Source: Sanderia malayensis (taxonomy: Eukaryota; Cnidaria; Scyphozoa; Semaeostomeae; Pelagiidae). Taken from it: a stretch of DNA of 64,000 nucleotides. Below the pieces are notes generated by a model. The model saw nothing but the letters and a program-made list of their open reading frames with translations. It was not told where the DNA came from and made no database searches. Of this stretch, positions 9,440 through 20,888 are shown piece after piece. Location: assembly GCA_013076295.1 (NCBI GenBank), contig RQOL01000531.1, positions 186,001 through 250,000 on the forward strand, written 5' to 3'. The first letter of the stretch is position 1. Every line of letters begins with the position of its first letter. Made by a program: the position numbers and the translations under genes.

Positions 9440-9885
9440 AATTTAATCCGCGCTGACATGTATCAACGAGAAAACAAGAGACGAATTAGCATTGGGGTGC
9501 TCGCGAGCATCCGAATACTAATTAAGCGGCCCTTTTCATCCTTACCAAAATGTTTGGCTGGTAGAATTTCTAAAAAAGACCATGTACACGGAAAAAGGAA
9601 AGTGCTAACTCGTTAATCCCTCCAAATATTTAGAAAAGTAGCTCCTGTACATGGGCCCTTTGTATGGAATTGTGAATGTGTTGACGTCCCGTGACGTAAA
9701 TGTGTTGCTTGTTCACAGTATTATAATGCATGTTCTATGAGTATGTTTTTAGTCTTACTGTTGATTCGAAATAAGAAACATCTCTGAAGTTTATAAAGAT
9801 AATTGTGTATTTCGGGCTTAGGCCTTCGGGTCTAAGCACTCTCTACACGCCATAAAAGAACCAGAGAGTATATACCTAAAGCGCT

Positions 9886-10567
9886 ACAAACAACAAATTT
9901 CAGACCTCTCGCACGCCGTTTCCGAACTATCCACTTCAGTTCGTTCTCGTGGTGATCAACCATTTCAAGCTGCCTTACGTCTTCCTCCGCTCACACTCCC
10001 AGAATTTACCGGTGGTGAAATTCAAATTGACCGCTTTTGTGAACAGCTATCATAGGTATTATCCTCGTCCAACATCCACGCAAAGTTTGGTTGCCGTATT
10101 TGAAGCAACAATGTCAGAAAGACTCGCGTGCCTTTGACATTATTTGCTCTTTTGAGCTTTCAAATGCTTCCCGTATATCGCACAAAACATCGAGCGATGA
10201 ATTCATGTCCCTGTATGATGAATGTCTCCAGCTGCTACGACTACAGCGTGGCATTCCCAAAGAACAGCAAATTCGCAACCTTTTGGCGACATATTATTCC
10301 CTGAATCAAAATCCGGATGAATCAGTTTCTAACTTCGCTCATCGATTCATGGAGACGCAGCATTCGTTACAGAAACTCGTGTCGGGAATTCACTGTTCTT
10401 CAGATGGTTCGCAAGTTGAGCTGATCCACGCCTTCTCCATAAAGCTACTTCCCGATATTGGCAAATATCTCATCACTCGAGAACATCCATTTACCGATCT
10501 TCTGGCCGCAGTCGAATGTGCCAAGCAACACGAATCGATGATGTCATCCGTCATTGCAAGTGGATAA
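9886..10567 (+). pseudogene. Retroelement gag (capsid-like) fragment, frameshifted
   Basis: The plus strand reads through a Ser/Arg-rich helix, then LPPLTLPEFTGG (a linker seen before retroelement capsid domains). After a frameshift near 10050 comes a 158-codon ORF with the capsid-like pattern: a long helical region with a Gln-Ile-Arg-Asn segment, NPDESVSNFAHRF, and a C-terminal helix. It ends at a stop at 10567. No zinc knuckle, protease or RT follows. The next sequence is unrelated or in the opposite sense. Its superfamily (Gypsy-like or BEL/Pao) cannot be fixed from this piece. Confidence 0.55.
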
Positions 10568-10778
10568 GTAGTGAGGCAGTGTGAGAAGGCACCCCTTTTA
10601 AAGTGTGACACTTTTCAACAATGATCCCAAGAGCTTGGCAGTCTTCTTTCGACACTGACAGCACTTTCCCAGTTTTCTTAATTTTTTCTAACCCCACACT
10701 GTAACCGCTTTTCTCTACTGGCTCAGAGAAGTCAACATTGGATGAAATCAGTCGATCTGAATTAAGAACATTATGCAT
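10551..10778 (-). CDS. Unrecognised short ORF
   Basis: This 75-codon minus-strand ORF is flanked by retroelement debris. It is mixed in composition with a Lys-rich middle, and I do not recognise any domain. The open frame extends a little upstream of the Met. It may be a fragment of a mobile-element protein or chance. Confidence 0.2.
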   Translation of the reverse strand: MHNVLNSDRLISSNVDFSEPVEKSGYSVGLEKIKKTGKVLSVSKEDCQALGIIVEKCHTLKGVPSHTASLLIHLQ

Positions 10779-10963
10779 TTCTTCTCCTATTGACCTTTCT
10801 TGTAAAAGACCCTCTACTGTGACTGGTTATAGCTCAAGGTCACGTGATATCAATCTTGCTTGTCCAGAAAACGGATGTGGATATGTTCTCAACATTTCAA
10901 CCATTGCTCTTCCCTTACTATATTTCTCAATTTCGCAAATTTGCGTGAATTTTCGTAAAACGC

Positions 10964-11331
10964 AGTATATTGATACTAAGGACTTAGATCCGACTAACAA
11001 CCTCTTGGCAAGGGTATGCAAACTAGACATTTAGGCGCTGATCTGACAGTCAATTTACTATTGTTTTAGAATTAATATAATCGTTTGTAGGGTATTTTTA
11101 ATTTAGTTAGGTAACATTCATTCTGAAAATCGGTAGCATCGCCTTCGTCAAAGTTTCGTAAGTAATTCTTCTTTTGAACTTTTTAGTAATTTAATTGCCT
11201 TTTATTGATTTGTAGTTGTAGTTAAACGTTTTATTGTTGTGTTCTTGATGTTAATTATTATAAACTTATACAGTCTCCTAATCATCATTTTTTGGGCCCA
11301 TCGGTTTAAGTGTGCCGTGGATTCCCAACAT
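10964..11331 (+). repeat. Partial LTR of the 20660-29373 BEL/Pao family (opposite strand)
   Basis: From GTATATTGATACTAAGGAC to GGATTCCCAACA this matches the LTRs at 28955-29373 and 20660-22521, but on the plus strand and lacking about the first 50 bp. The end CCCAACA is intact. No matching internal region follows, so it is a 5'-truncated or recombined solo LTR of the same family. Confidence 0.85.
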
Positions 11332-12070
11332 CACCGGCTTCAGGAAGTGTGCTATATCCGCCTCTCATGGGACCTCCAAGAATCTCGCTTTCTCTATTAG
11401 GAGCTACTTCAGTTACTAAATCACCTGGGATGCTTCACCACCGAGGCTAATCATCATAGACAAATAGACAAATCATCATAATCATCTGGATCTTCTTCCC
11501 TCATATCAGAAAGCCCAGTATGACTATGCGTCATATACCGAGAGTACTTGTGGTGGTTAAAAGCAAAAAGCAGCGAGATTAACTCTTCCAGTGCTTGCAA
11601 ATGAAGTTCCGTGTCTTTTCCCTATAAATAGCAATGAACGAGAGCATGCAGCTAACGTCTTTCATATATGTCAAGAAGAGGTAGCCCATTGATCCTTCGC
11701 TTCGAAGAACTGTAAACTTTTCCAAATAGATATCCACGTCAGAATTAACGTTTTTCAATGTCACTTCAGAAACATCTGAGTGTAAAGTCTTCAGTTTTTC
11801 TTGCAAGTTTTGTGAAATTACCATTTCGGAAACTTTGAATCTTATAAATGCTCGCGATCAACGATCGAGAATAATGCCTACCTTCTAATGATTGATCAAC
11901 TAACCCCAGGGCTTGCAGTAGCCCAGTCTTGTTTGGGATAAGGCAGTCTCGCTTAGAAAATTTGGAACGTGAAATTTTGGAGGAGCACATTGTTTGACAT
12001 TTCAAACTGCCTCCAATCAGTCTCAGATTGGATGTCTTTGCACTTTCTGAAATTGAATAAGCAAAAAACA
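11332..12070. other. No gene recognised
   Basis: Minus-strand ORFs of 145 and 81 codons (12203-11766 and 11824-11579) overlap in different frames. Neither shows a domain I know, and the longer one runs antisense to the LINE fragment. The text around 11340-11460 is unique. It may be a decayed exon or element. Confidence 0.3.
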
Positions 12071-12088
12071 TGATGACAAAACAAAAAT

Positions 12089-12727
12089 ACAATGGCTCCA
12101 CCAGCAATATCTTGTAATATTCGCATTGGATGGACTGTGTTTGATGGAGAGTCCATGCGATTTGTTCAGTCCACAAAATACGTCGGGGTGTTGATGGATG
12201 CAAATCTAGATTTTGAGGATCATATTTGTAAGATGATCTCCGATTGCTACTGTGTTTTGCGAAATATTGCTAAAATACGCTCTTTTATTCCAAGAGATTG
12301 TTTGTGTACATTAATGACGTCATTAATATCGTGAAAACTAGATTATTGCAATTCTCTGTTCTTTAAAGTCGACCAAAGTTTAATAAACAAGCTGCAATGC
12401 GTCCAAAATACAGCAATTAGTATAATTTTTAACAGATCCAAGTTCGACAGGCACCCCATCACCCCCTTAATGAGCGAGCTACGTTGGTTAAATATTCATG
12501 GAAAAATAATCTTTAAAGTTTCTCTAATTGTACTACATGAATGCATACGGGGCGATGCACCTGAATTCATCAAAGACAAGAGCAAGCTTTTAAATAGCCG
12601 CACAATGTTACTAAAAGTAAAAACTGTAGGACACAATTTGGTGTACGTTCATTTTCAAGAGGAGGCCCAAGGGTCTGGAACAACTTGCCTCACGAAATAC
12701 GGATTATTGACGATCAGGAAAAATTAA
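12089..12727 (+). pseudogene. C-terminal part of a CR1/L2-like non-LTR reverse transcriptase
   Basis: The frame from about 12092 contains the KYVGVLMDANLDFEDHI motif (thumb region following the RT core), then LDYCNSL, a Val-Gln-Asn-Thr-Ala segment, SELRWLNI (the L-x-WLP-like signature) and a final degenerate LWN-type end. This order is characteristic of CR1/L2/jockey-like LINE RT C-termini. One in-frame TGA at 12333 precedes LDYCNSL at the place where this family usually has an Arg, consistent with CGA-to-TGA decay. The catalytic YxDD region is absent (5' truncation). Upstream sequence to 12070 is unrelated, as expected of a truncated LINE copy. Confidence 0.75.
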
Positions 12728-13051
12728 AAAAAAAGCCTTTCTTATGACAACGAATCTTGCTAATTTGTAAGGTAAGTTGAAATAACCAAAGAGCGAAATG
12801 TTGTCTAGTTAACTTTGTCTCCACATAAACAAGTTGTAGAGGGGGGATAGGACAAGTGCATCCTTTCACTTTATTACATGACATATTATTGAGCAACTTC
12901 TGTTCCTTTCATGAGTCCACAGTTGAGCAAACTGCTCATGAACTCGGTTCATGGCAGTGGGGAACCCTGATTAAATCTTAATTATTATTATTATTATTGT
13001 TAAACAAAATATCTAAACAAAAGTTCCAGTACAGGGAACAATGAAATTTAA
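12728..13051. other. No gene; short ATT microsatellite
   Basis: Sequence after the LINE fragment has no recognised feature except an ATT run near 12980-13000. The TTAA-flanked element begins at 13052. Confidence 0.5.
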
Positions 13052-14050
13052 AGTGCTAATGCAACGAAATTTGACATATCAATTTTTTTATTTCAAGTGA
13101 GAGCCAAAGATGCACTGATCAGTTTGATGCAATTTTGACGTCCATCTGACAAGTATAAGCTACTTTAATTTCACCTTGAATCAGGCCACCTTTTGCGAAA
13201 AATATAGCAAAGCTGTGACGTCACAGTGATGACCCAAAACATTTTTCCCAATGGAAGTCAATGGATTTTTTCGAACGTCGTCTGGTTTTTTTTAATAGCT
13301 CCACTCAGGGTCGAAATATAACTCCGGCTGAATCACTATAAGAGCGAATCTTTTAGCCGTCGTTCTGAAAACAATTTGTGTCATTTGAAAACGGGTACCT
13401 CCGAAAAAATGTTACGTCATCCCGCGTCGCCATTGCTGCTTCGAGTTGCCGTGGAAGGATACGTAGCCCTGACTTGGCTTATATCCCAGGTCTTATTTTT
13501 GTAATAACTTAATTTATCTTAAAATTACAGACATTGAATTTTTTTAACTTCAGAAATTAAAATTTCTTCCATATAACCCCAAAAAGCTCAAATCTTCTGA
13601 AATATGTTTTGGTCGGCTCGGGCCTGACCACCCCGGGCGAAGAGTGCTTAGGCCCGAGTAAAAAAGCTGAGAGTCACGCTTTGGGGTATGAGCTTGTTTA
13701 TTGCCTCTATTGCAGGAATAGCGTTTGATTTTAGCTTTAATCTCATCTTTAGAATCTTTCCCAATATCTCTCTTTACTTCAAAGCAAAAACGAGCGCTAT
13801 AATGAACAAAATCCTGCTATCCTGGTCGGTGGGTGCGAATGATGTCTGTCTCCTGAGCTCCTTAAAAAGACCTTGTTCTGTTTGATTGGGTTTGAAATAC
13901 TATCAGCGACATTACGAAGCGATACTTTTCCGCAACACTGAGTAATCGTACAATTGTCCCCGTTATGTATCTCTACAACATGTAAATAGTTCTATGATAT
14001 ATTTGCTCCCGATATACCCGTCATGTGTGTGCTCGCTCGCAGCTCGCTCG
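13052..14050 (+). mobile_element. TTAA-type MITE, AGTGCTAATGCAACG family, copy 1 (3' end missing)
   Basis: It starts AGTGCTAATGCAACGAA after TTAA (13048-13051). It runs parallel to the complete copies at 43842-44842 and 47231-48490, including the inner hairpin GGGCCT...AGGCCC near 13621-13657. Similarity stops about 14040-14055 within a GCTCGCTCGC stretch, so the right TIR is lost. A 65-codon ORF at 13688 is also present in degenerate form in the other copies and is not a known protein. Confidence 0.75.
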
Positions 14051-15110
14051 CACCCCCCCTGCCCCTTTGCTTTCCCCACGCCCACGGGACTGAGAGCAGC
14101 GTTTACTTCCTTTTAAAGATATTTTCCCACTTGATCAATTAAGTTTTCCAACCGTTTGGCTGGGCAACAACATAGGAAAAGTATGACATGACGTCACATG
14201 ACCACGCCCGGCCACACCCACGACTCGATCATTTGGTGACAAGCAGATTCTGAAAGAGCATGGAATTTTACATAGAAAAAATACCACAGACAATGTCTCC
14301 TTTCAATATTTAAAAGACTTTGCGCCTTTACCTGTCTAGGTGGTGTGAGATCGACATTAGAGAGTTTCCGAAACACGACCTGTCTCAAGACGACGCCCCG
14401 CCCGATGGAGGTCTGGTGCGAGGACAATCGACGTTCTCATCAAATTTTGTTTCCGAAAATGCAACCTTTGTTAGGACGACCTATCTTTCGTGCCAACATT
14501 CAAAAGGTTTCTTGAAATAAAAGGAAACTCTCACAATAGTGATGTATGTTAAATTTGTACGACAATAATATTTTCGGTGTTCATATTCTGTTATAGACTC
14601 GTTTCATAAACAATAACAAACCAAGAATTATAAAAGGTCAAGAGAGTTACATGAAAAACTCTTGTATTTTTCAAAATTTGAAAACATTCTCTTTTAAATG
14701 AGAGAGAATTTGCGTGGCTTTGAGTGAAAGAAATTATAATTATTGGCGTTTTAATTACTCCACTTCAATAAATTTTTGCGAACATTTTTAAGAGTCCTCT
14801 TTGCAGTTTTCTTTCAATATTATTATAAAACTATATGATATAGTTTAAATTATGTTTTCACTTGAAAATGTATGAAATTTTGAGTATATTTCGGCTGAAG
14901 AAATTCGCTATTGAAACCCGTTTGGTATTTATATATTGTTATGTAAATTTTCTTGCTCAGGCCTCGGGCCACTTTTAGACCCCATTTTTCGTCGGGTGGT
15001 GCGTAACTTATGCTCACTAAGTGTATATTGTTCTTATTCATCATAATTATGATTTACCACATTTGTAGTCGATAAATACATCTTTTTTGTCACAGGTATG
15101 TTATTAGTGG
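14051..15110. other. Unassigned AT-rich sequence
   Basis: No ORF with a recognisable domain is present. Short palindromes such as ATGACGTCAT near 14190 are seen. The 14320-14520 ORF overlaps an antisense ORF and is not supported. Confidence 0.4.
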
Positions 15111-15119
15111 GAGATATTC

Positions 15120-16192
15120 TGGTCTATGCAGCAATCATTGCAGAACTTCAATACCAAGCCAGTGCCTTTGAGTTGAGAATCAAGCAAAAGTGTTCTTGTC
15201 CATGCAGCAATTAGAGCCCCAGTGCCAGGTTAATAACTTTGCCTGAAGCTTCCAAATAAAGGTGTTAGCTCTTGCAATTTGACAGAACCTATTGGTGTTA
15301 TTCCAATTAATACTTTCAGAGTCTTCTTGCACTTGTAATTGCACCAGGTAACCTGTCAGGCTTTGAGATGCCCATGATGGTCAATGAAGATCTCTGCATA
15401 GTCAATAATCACCTTGCATCTTGGGAAACATTTCTTAAAGACTTTAGGAAGTGTCCGTAAAACATCTCCTTTATCTGGCTATGACTGGTATGCTGATGTT
15501 AAGGATCTTTCAGACTGTTGCTTTGCTAATGCCAAATCTATATCCCAGATCCTAATGGATAAGATTGAGACGAACCTCTTTAGGAACAACAGCATCGAAT
15601 GTCGACAACTCAGGTGATAATTACTTGAAGAACCACAAGAAACAAGCCATAGATAGAATGCCAGTGAAGAACTTCACTTTGTTGTCAGGATCAAGAAATT
15701 CATGACCAAACTTTGATGATTGTAAGCTTTTCCTATTAATTCTTTTTCTGACCTCTGCGCTTCTGTATTTAATGCGTTCATTGTATTAATCAAATGATCA
15801 TCATCTCTAGAATCCACACTCTCAATGATCTCATTTTCTATTGGAACCTCCTGGACAAAACTCTCAATGACCTCAAAAGACAACTCCTTATTAGATGCAG
15901 CAGCCTTTTTTGCTTATAGCAATGACCAGCGCTGTACTTCCATAAATTCAGCTTCCCACCTCTCGTCCATTTTAGTATCCTGTCTCTTTAATCCTCTGGC
16001 GTATCCCCCTGCACAATAGTTGACACACTTTTCATAACCCATTTCCACAGTGGGAATATAATCAGGGCTACGATCGCCCAAAGAAGCTGCAACTAAAATA
16101 CACATTAAAGAATTGTCATTTTGCGGATGATACTTTGCGCTGTCTGCTTTCGCTTGGGAACCTTGAGCATTGGCTTGAAAGTTTAGGCCCAT
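15120..16192 (-). pseudogene. DDE_Tnp_4 transposase remnant (second, distinct family)
   Basis: Read on the minus strand from 16192, ORF pieces lead through an acidic region (15883-15690). A frameshift follows, then DPDNKVKFFTG (~15690-15660), a typical start of the helical domain in this family. The DDE part is FPRCKVIIDYAEIFI (~15440-15400, first catalytic Asp), then TWCNYKCKKTLKVLIGITP (~15345-15290). Stops and frameshifts occur (for example between Lys-Ala and Gln-Val near 15355). The distal Asp and Glu are not recognisable. The region is therefore a dead copy of a THAP/Harbinger-like transposase of the type with F-P-x-C/T-x-x-I-I-D-x-x-E. Exact boundaries and TIRs were not found. Confidence 0.6.
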
Positions 16193-16764
16193 TAGGCCAT
16201 ATCAGAAAGAAGGTTTAAAAAGGACTTCTGTATTGAAAACAAACGTTATCAAAGCAACAAATAGCTGCTTTACAACTTATAAAATGCTTTCCACAAACTC
16301 TAACATCACTCCCAAGAGAAGAATTGCATTGCTTCCTTCAAATTGCCGCCAACCAAAGTCTTCTTCTGTTAGGCCCTTTGGGAAGGCGGTAAAAGCCTAA
16401 CTTCGCACACTTGACAATTTGCACAGCCGATAACAATACAACTATTGACCATAACAATTCAGTAGAAATACAAAATTATTTAAAACGAAAATGAATAACT
16501 CCACTGCAAAATAATCGCAGCCAACAATACATTGAGATAAGACAACTTTGGTTTTCACTGCAAAGCAACAGTGGCGAACGCGAAACGAATTCAAATGTTG
16601 TCTTTTTGCCCATCAGTGCCACCAAAAGGGCCACGTGACAATACGTGTGACGTCAGCTGAAACGAGTCTATTGCTTTATAATCATAATTTTAATCAATGA
16701 AATTTGCACTATACAATTAGTCAGTCATATTGAAATACGAAAGATTTGATTTGACGAAAATACG
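16193..16764. other. No gene recognised
   Basis: The sequence is AT-rich with no recognised domain. A CACGTGAC-type motif lies near 16635. The element containing the preceding transposase may extend here. Confidence 0.35.
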
Positions 16765-16945
16765 AAAGTGGAGTTCAGGTTCAGGAAAGAAGAAATTTAT
16801 GCTCTTCTTTGTCTGTTCCAATTTCCAAAGTCTTCAGGGGCAGCAACGGAATTGTTTGTGATGCTGTGAACGCTCTATGCATTTGCCCAAAAAGATACAC
16901 ACATACACGATTTGCTAGGCCAGTGTCTCAAAGCGGAAGCATTCA
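16765..16945 (+). pseudogene. Short fragment of the Harbinger transposase seen at 3696
   Basis: The nucleotide sequence runs parallel to 3728-3915 (GTGGAGTT-AGGTT-AG, GGGGCAGCAA-GGAATTGTT, ATTTGCC-AAAAGATACAC). It has several indels that break the frame and a lost middle segment. It covers only the N-terminal helical region and is a decayed relative. Confidence 0.8.
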
Positions 16946-17289
16946 ATGAAATTTTCGTGGAAACAGTTGAAAAAATAAAACTGTGTTTAGAAAGCCTATT
17001 TTTCCATCTTAGAGAGTGATCTATACTTCACCTCGAAATAATATATCGAATGTTGAATTTCCGTAAAGTATAAAAATGAACTCGATTTACAACTTGCAAG
17101 TTTGAAATAATTTGTCTCAATCACCGGTCTTGATGACGACCGATGTTTTTGCAAAAGTGTGTAAGGATTTTCAGCAAGACGCCCGACGATTTTGGGGGGA
17201 TAGCCCGGGCCGCGCTCGTGCAAGACCTCCAACGGGCGTCTTACTGAGAAAGGTTGTGTTTCGGAAACAGTCTATTAGCCGAGTTGAGA

Positions 17290-18425
17290 GCCAAATTTTG
17301 GGTAGTGAAAGGGAGACAGTATGTAAAGAAGGTTTTAAAGTCATGTTTACATTGCAGAAAGCATGAAGGGAAAGCTATCAACCCATCACCTAGTGCAGCT
17401 TTACCAGAATTCTGAGTGACCCAAGCACCGCCTTTCAGCAGGGTTGGTGATGACTTTGCTGGACCGTTCTTTGTTAAGAATGAGGATGCTCAGATGTCGA
17501 AAGCTTATTTAGCCTTGTTCTCTTGCTGCGTAAGCAGAGCCTTGCATTTAGAATTGGTGTCAGATATCAGTACATTCAGGTTTACCAACTGTCTACGTCG
17601 CTTTTGTGCACGGAGCACGGAGAGGCACTCCTGAGATAGTAGTGTCGGACAATGGCAAGATATTTAAAGCTACTAGCAAGTTGCTAGATGATCTGTTCAA
17701 AGATTTAAAGTTTCAAGATTATTTAGTGTCTGAGCGTATAACCTGGAAATTTAACCTTGAGCGAAGCTCTTGGTGGGGAGGTTTCTTTGAGAGGATGGTT
17801 CAATAGTCAAACGTTGCGCAAGGAAAGTGCTTGGAAATGCCAAGCTTACCTTTGATGAGCTCAGTACTGTACTTGCAGAAATAGAATGTACGTTAAACTC
17901 TTGACCCTTGACATATTTTTATGATGAACCAGAGGAACAAGTTTTTGACACCCTCGCATTTGATCCTAGGGCACAGACTCTCAAGCTTGTCACAAAACGT
18001 AAGTCAGGAGACAAGTAGTGACGATGAAGAAAATCTCTGTGATAAATTGACTAACCGTTTTTTATTTCTCACCAAGAAATTAACCCATTTCTGGAATCGA
18101 TGGCGTAAAGAGTACATTACAGGGTAACGTGAAGTACATAGACTGAAATCCAGAGAAGCAGCTCCAATTGACACCGGAGATCTTGTGCTTATATTCGAAG
18201 ACAACATCAAGCGAGGCTTGTGGAAAGTAGGAGTCGTTGACGGATTGATCAAAGGAGCAGGTGGAAACGCGAGAGGTGAAGTTAAGAAAGCCTGGTAGAG
18301 GTAAGGCTGAACTATTAAATCGTCTTGTGCAAAAACTCTTTCCACTGGGGAGTGTCCACGTGTCAGGAGTGTCGGGGAAACCCCGCACGCGCAGGTCCAT
18401 TTATATTTACATGATGAGTCGTTGA
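17290..18425 (+). pseudogene. BEL/Pao integrase remnant, frameshifted
   Basis: Three plus-strand frames together read as a BEL/Pao integrase. The pieces are KSCLHCRKHEG (end of the H2C2 zinc finger, ~17330), GDDFAGPFFVK (first Asp, ~17450), [10 protein letters not shown] (second Asp, ~17640), WKFNL...[10 protein letters not shown] (Glu, ~17745-17805), and LTPSHLILGHRL. The C-terminal DUF5641-like WNRWRKEY...GDLVLI...KRGLWKVGVV part runs to about 18250. Frameshifts fall near 17600, 17810 and 18125, with several stops. It is clearly a different subfamily from the integrase at 22531-23904. No LTR of its own was identified next to it. Confidence 0.8.
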
Positions 18426-18429
18426 TTTT

Positions 18430-18865
18430 TTATTTGATTATCGCTGTGAAATATATTAACTCGTTTTAATGCTATTTACGTAGAAGCATCGTTCTCGTAC
18501 GGTATGACTCATTTGCAGGGGAAATTCACTTTGTATCCCAGACTTTTGCTCGTTGTATGTAACTTGTAAAAATCTAATTGCATAATACTTTAAGCTCATT
18601 TCATGTTTCTTCATTGCGAAATGAGGAAACATCATGTGAATAGGGAGAAACAAGAGTTGTTGAAAAAATTTCTGAGCAACGAACGTAAGAAGTAAGAATT
18701 GATTGATTGAGAACATAACTGTTGTATTTTTTGAGTTCTATACTTGTGTCAGGCTCAGAGTCAGCGAAACGTAGTGGAATTCTCCGACAATATTATGTTC
18801 TTCACTTTCTGGATAATACAGTGAAATAAAAGCCATCTGTTGCGAGTCACCTCAAGGTTCCTTTG
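18430..18865. other. No gene recognised
   Basis: AT-rich sequence downstream of the integrase remnant. It could be 3' untranslated sequence or LTR of that element, but no TG...CA pair was found. Confidence 0.3.
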
Positions 18866-18870
18866 ATTTA

Positions 18871-18942
18871 GATCCCGTTTACACTAGAACGGATCCAAAT
18901 GGGCACGGATCCATTTGGATCCGCGCTGGTGTAAACGGGGTC
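18871..18942. mobile_element. 72-bp micro-MITE with TTA duplication
   Basis: The ends GATCCCGTTTACAC and GTGTAAACGGGGTC are imperfect inverses, and TTA flanks both sides (18868-18870 and 18943-18945). The inner part is also nearly palindromic around GGATCCAAAT...ATTTGGATCC. The TIR resembles that of the element at 20889-21471 (CCCCGTTTACAC), so it is probably a minimal Harbinger-like relative. Confidence 0.8.
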
Positions 18943-18959
18943 TTAACTTTGATGATGAG

Positions 18960-20080
18960 AAACAGATCGGCCCATAATGGGATTGGAATTTGAAAGATTT
19001 TGACGATCTTGCAGCTGTGGGGAGGAAATACAGAATCCCCATGTAGTGGCTGCTCAATGTGCTCAGTGGCGGCGGGCGTAGGCCTACATTCAGTATAATA
19101 TATAGCGTTTGCGCTTTGTCGTGTCTCGTTATGTGTGTTCGTGGGTATCTGTGCAATTTCGGTGATCAAAATTGAATAGAAAGTTGCCATCAATTAAACA
19201 TTCTTAGTCGGATAGCAGTTCATGACAGTAAGGATTGCAGTGCCGAGGAATGCAAAAATGGCGAGGGGATAGGATTGATCGTATTGTAGAGTAAAGCAGA
19301 CCGATGATAGTGATACCGATGAAGAAGAACCTGATGCATTTTAATCCTATTTGGCTGAGAAAACTTTTACTGAAAGCTATGAAAGAGATATGAGCGAGGA
19401 AATAAATGTTGAAAGAGAACTTTCTGGGCAATTAAATGGATCTGAACTATTATCTTTCTGTTGTGTATCTGATGAAATAAAAGTGTATCAAAATTCTATA
19501 CGTAATATGATTTAGGCTATGTCCATCCGTGTCGGTCTAAACCTTTGTGGTTAAAGAAACTTGAAACAATTCGATTTTCATTAGGGACAGCAGTTCAGAG
19601 AGTCTGCAACACAACTCCTCATTACTACACATAAATTTCGTTATTGTACCGAAATTATTGCACTTTGTTGCTTGATTTATTTCATTCATGATGATGCGTC
19701 CATAGAATATCTTCCGTCTCGTTGCGAATTGGTGAAGTCTTTCCACACAGGGCGATCATCCTCATAAAGAAGAATTTTATGAAACCCTACTAATTTTGAT
19801 TTATCGGGTGCATTTCCATGGTCTAGCAAAACACATCGATATGACATATTTTCCTAGTTTCACATCTAAATCTAACAATCTTAATCATGTTTTTTATGCT
19901 CTTCTTGGCATCCCGTTCCGGTACTGTTTTAACATTGCACGGCCTAAGCCCGCCGCCACTGGGCACAATGAGAAGCCACTCGACCCACTCCTAAAAGTGA
20001 GACAAGGAAAATGGCGAAAATGACGAAACATTGACACTTCCACATTTCATAACTTGTGAACTACGCGTCTGTTTTAGGCT
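18960..20080. other. Unassigned region bounded by a ~45-bp inverted repeat
   Basis: AGTGGC-GCTCA-TGTGC followed by CAGTGGCGGCGGGC occurs at about 19043-19083, and as its inverse at about 19938-19985. This suggests a degenerate inverted-repeat element of roughly 0.95 kb. The interior has a plus-strand acidic stretch (near 19295-19440) broken by stops. No known domain. Confidence 0.4.
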
Positions 20081-20086
20081 TCGTTC

Positions 20087-20657
20087 ACACGACACCGTTT
20101 TCATTTTGCTGCAGACTCCAGAGGCAAAACGGTGCACATTTTTCACTCTGTTCACACGACCTCGTTTTCACTTTTCACAAGTTTACGCTTCGCTGCCGCT
20201 GCGATTCTTGCTGTTTCAAATATTTGTAATGTTGCTTTTATGCCAAAATTTGACAGTCCATACCCATTTCCGTGTTCAACAATTTCCTAAATTTAGCTTG
20301 ATGAGTAGTTTTTAATAAAATCAACCATGAGCTATATATATTCTCAACTATCAACCATACAATGAAGTCATTAAAGGAACAAAAACTTAAAAAGATCTAA
20401 GACATTCATATTAAATTTACCAAGTGAATCAAATATTTCTAAACTTTTTAAAGTCGGCGCCAAAAGCAATCGAAAACGAAGCTGTCACACTGAGAAAAGG
20501 TTCCGTTTTCACTCGACTTCGTTTTCATGCGTTCACGCGAGTCCAAACTGAAAACGGTGTCGAATGAAAACGGTGCACTCCACTTCCAGAGCATTTTCAT
20601 TTGAAAACGCAAAAGCGGATCGGAATGCACCGTTTTCAATCGTTTCCGTGTGAAGGC
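20087..20657. mobile_element. MITE with TTCACACG-type TIR and GAAAACGGTG subterminal repeats
   Basis: The left end GGCTTCGTTCACACGACACC and the right end CGTTTCCGTGTGAAGGCAG are imperfect inverses. The motif GTTTTCA...ACCG or its inverse recurs at 20095, 20160, 20505, 20550 and 20620. TTA precedes the left end. The right end abuts the LTR end at 20660, so the second duplication copy is not verifiable. Confidence 0.55.
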
Positions 20658-20659
20658 AG

Positions 20660-20888
20660 TGTTGGGAATCCACGCACACTTAAACCGATGGGCCCAAAAA
20701 AAATGATGATTAGGAGATTGTATAACTTTATAATAATTAACATCAATAACACCACAATAAAACGTTTAACTACAACTGCAAATCAATAAAAGGCAATTAA
20801 ATTACTAAGAAGTTCAAAAGAAGAATTACTTACGAAACTTTGACGAGGGCGATGCTACCGATTCTCAGAATGAATTTTACCCAACTAA
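20660..20888 (-). repeat. 3' LTR, distal part
   Basis: Matches 28955-29180 of the 5' LTR, ending CCCAACA at 20660. It is broken at TAA (20886-20888) by the MITE at 20889-21471. The rest of the LTR resumes at 22326. Confidence 0.9.

Larger units (their letters stand above)
5119..9658. repeat. Nested fold-back cluster of Harbinger-like elements (GGGCCC...CACGAG termini)
   Basis: At least three inverted-repeat pairs are interleaved here. 5119-5240 pairs with 6879-7001. 5244-5587 pairs with 9339-9658. 5584-5662 plus 6597-6875 pairs with 7729-8498. Arms begin GGGCCCATGTACACGAG or close variants, and TTA stands at several junctions (5241-5243, 6876-6878, 7726-7728), as for PIF/Harbinger 3-bp duplications. 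Three places (about 5508, 7321 and 9405 reverse) encode the same short N-terminus, an acidic start followed by a Leu-rich stretch and EQN. This resembles the start of Harbinger-type transposases, so these are deletion derivatives of one autonomous family. Full transposase is absent. Confidence 0.65.
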
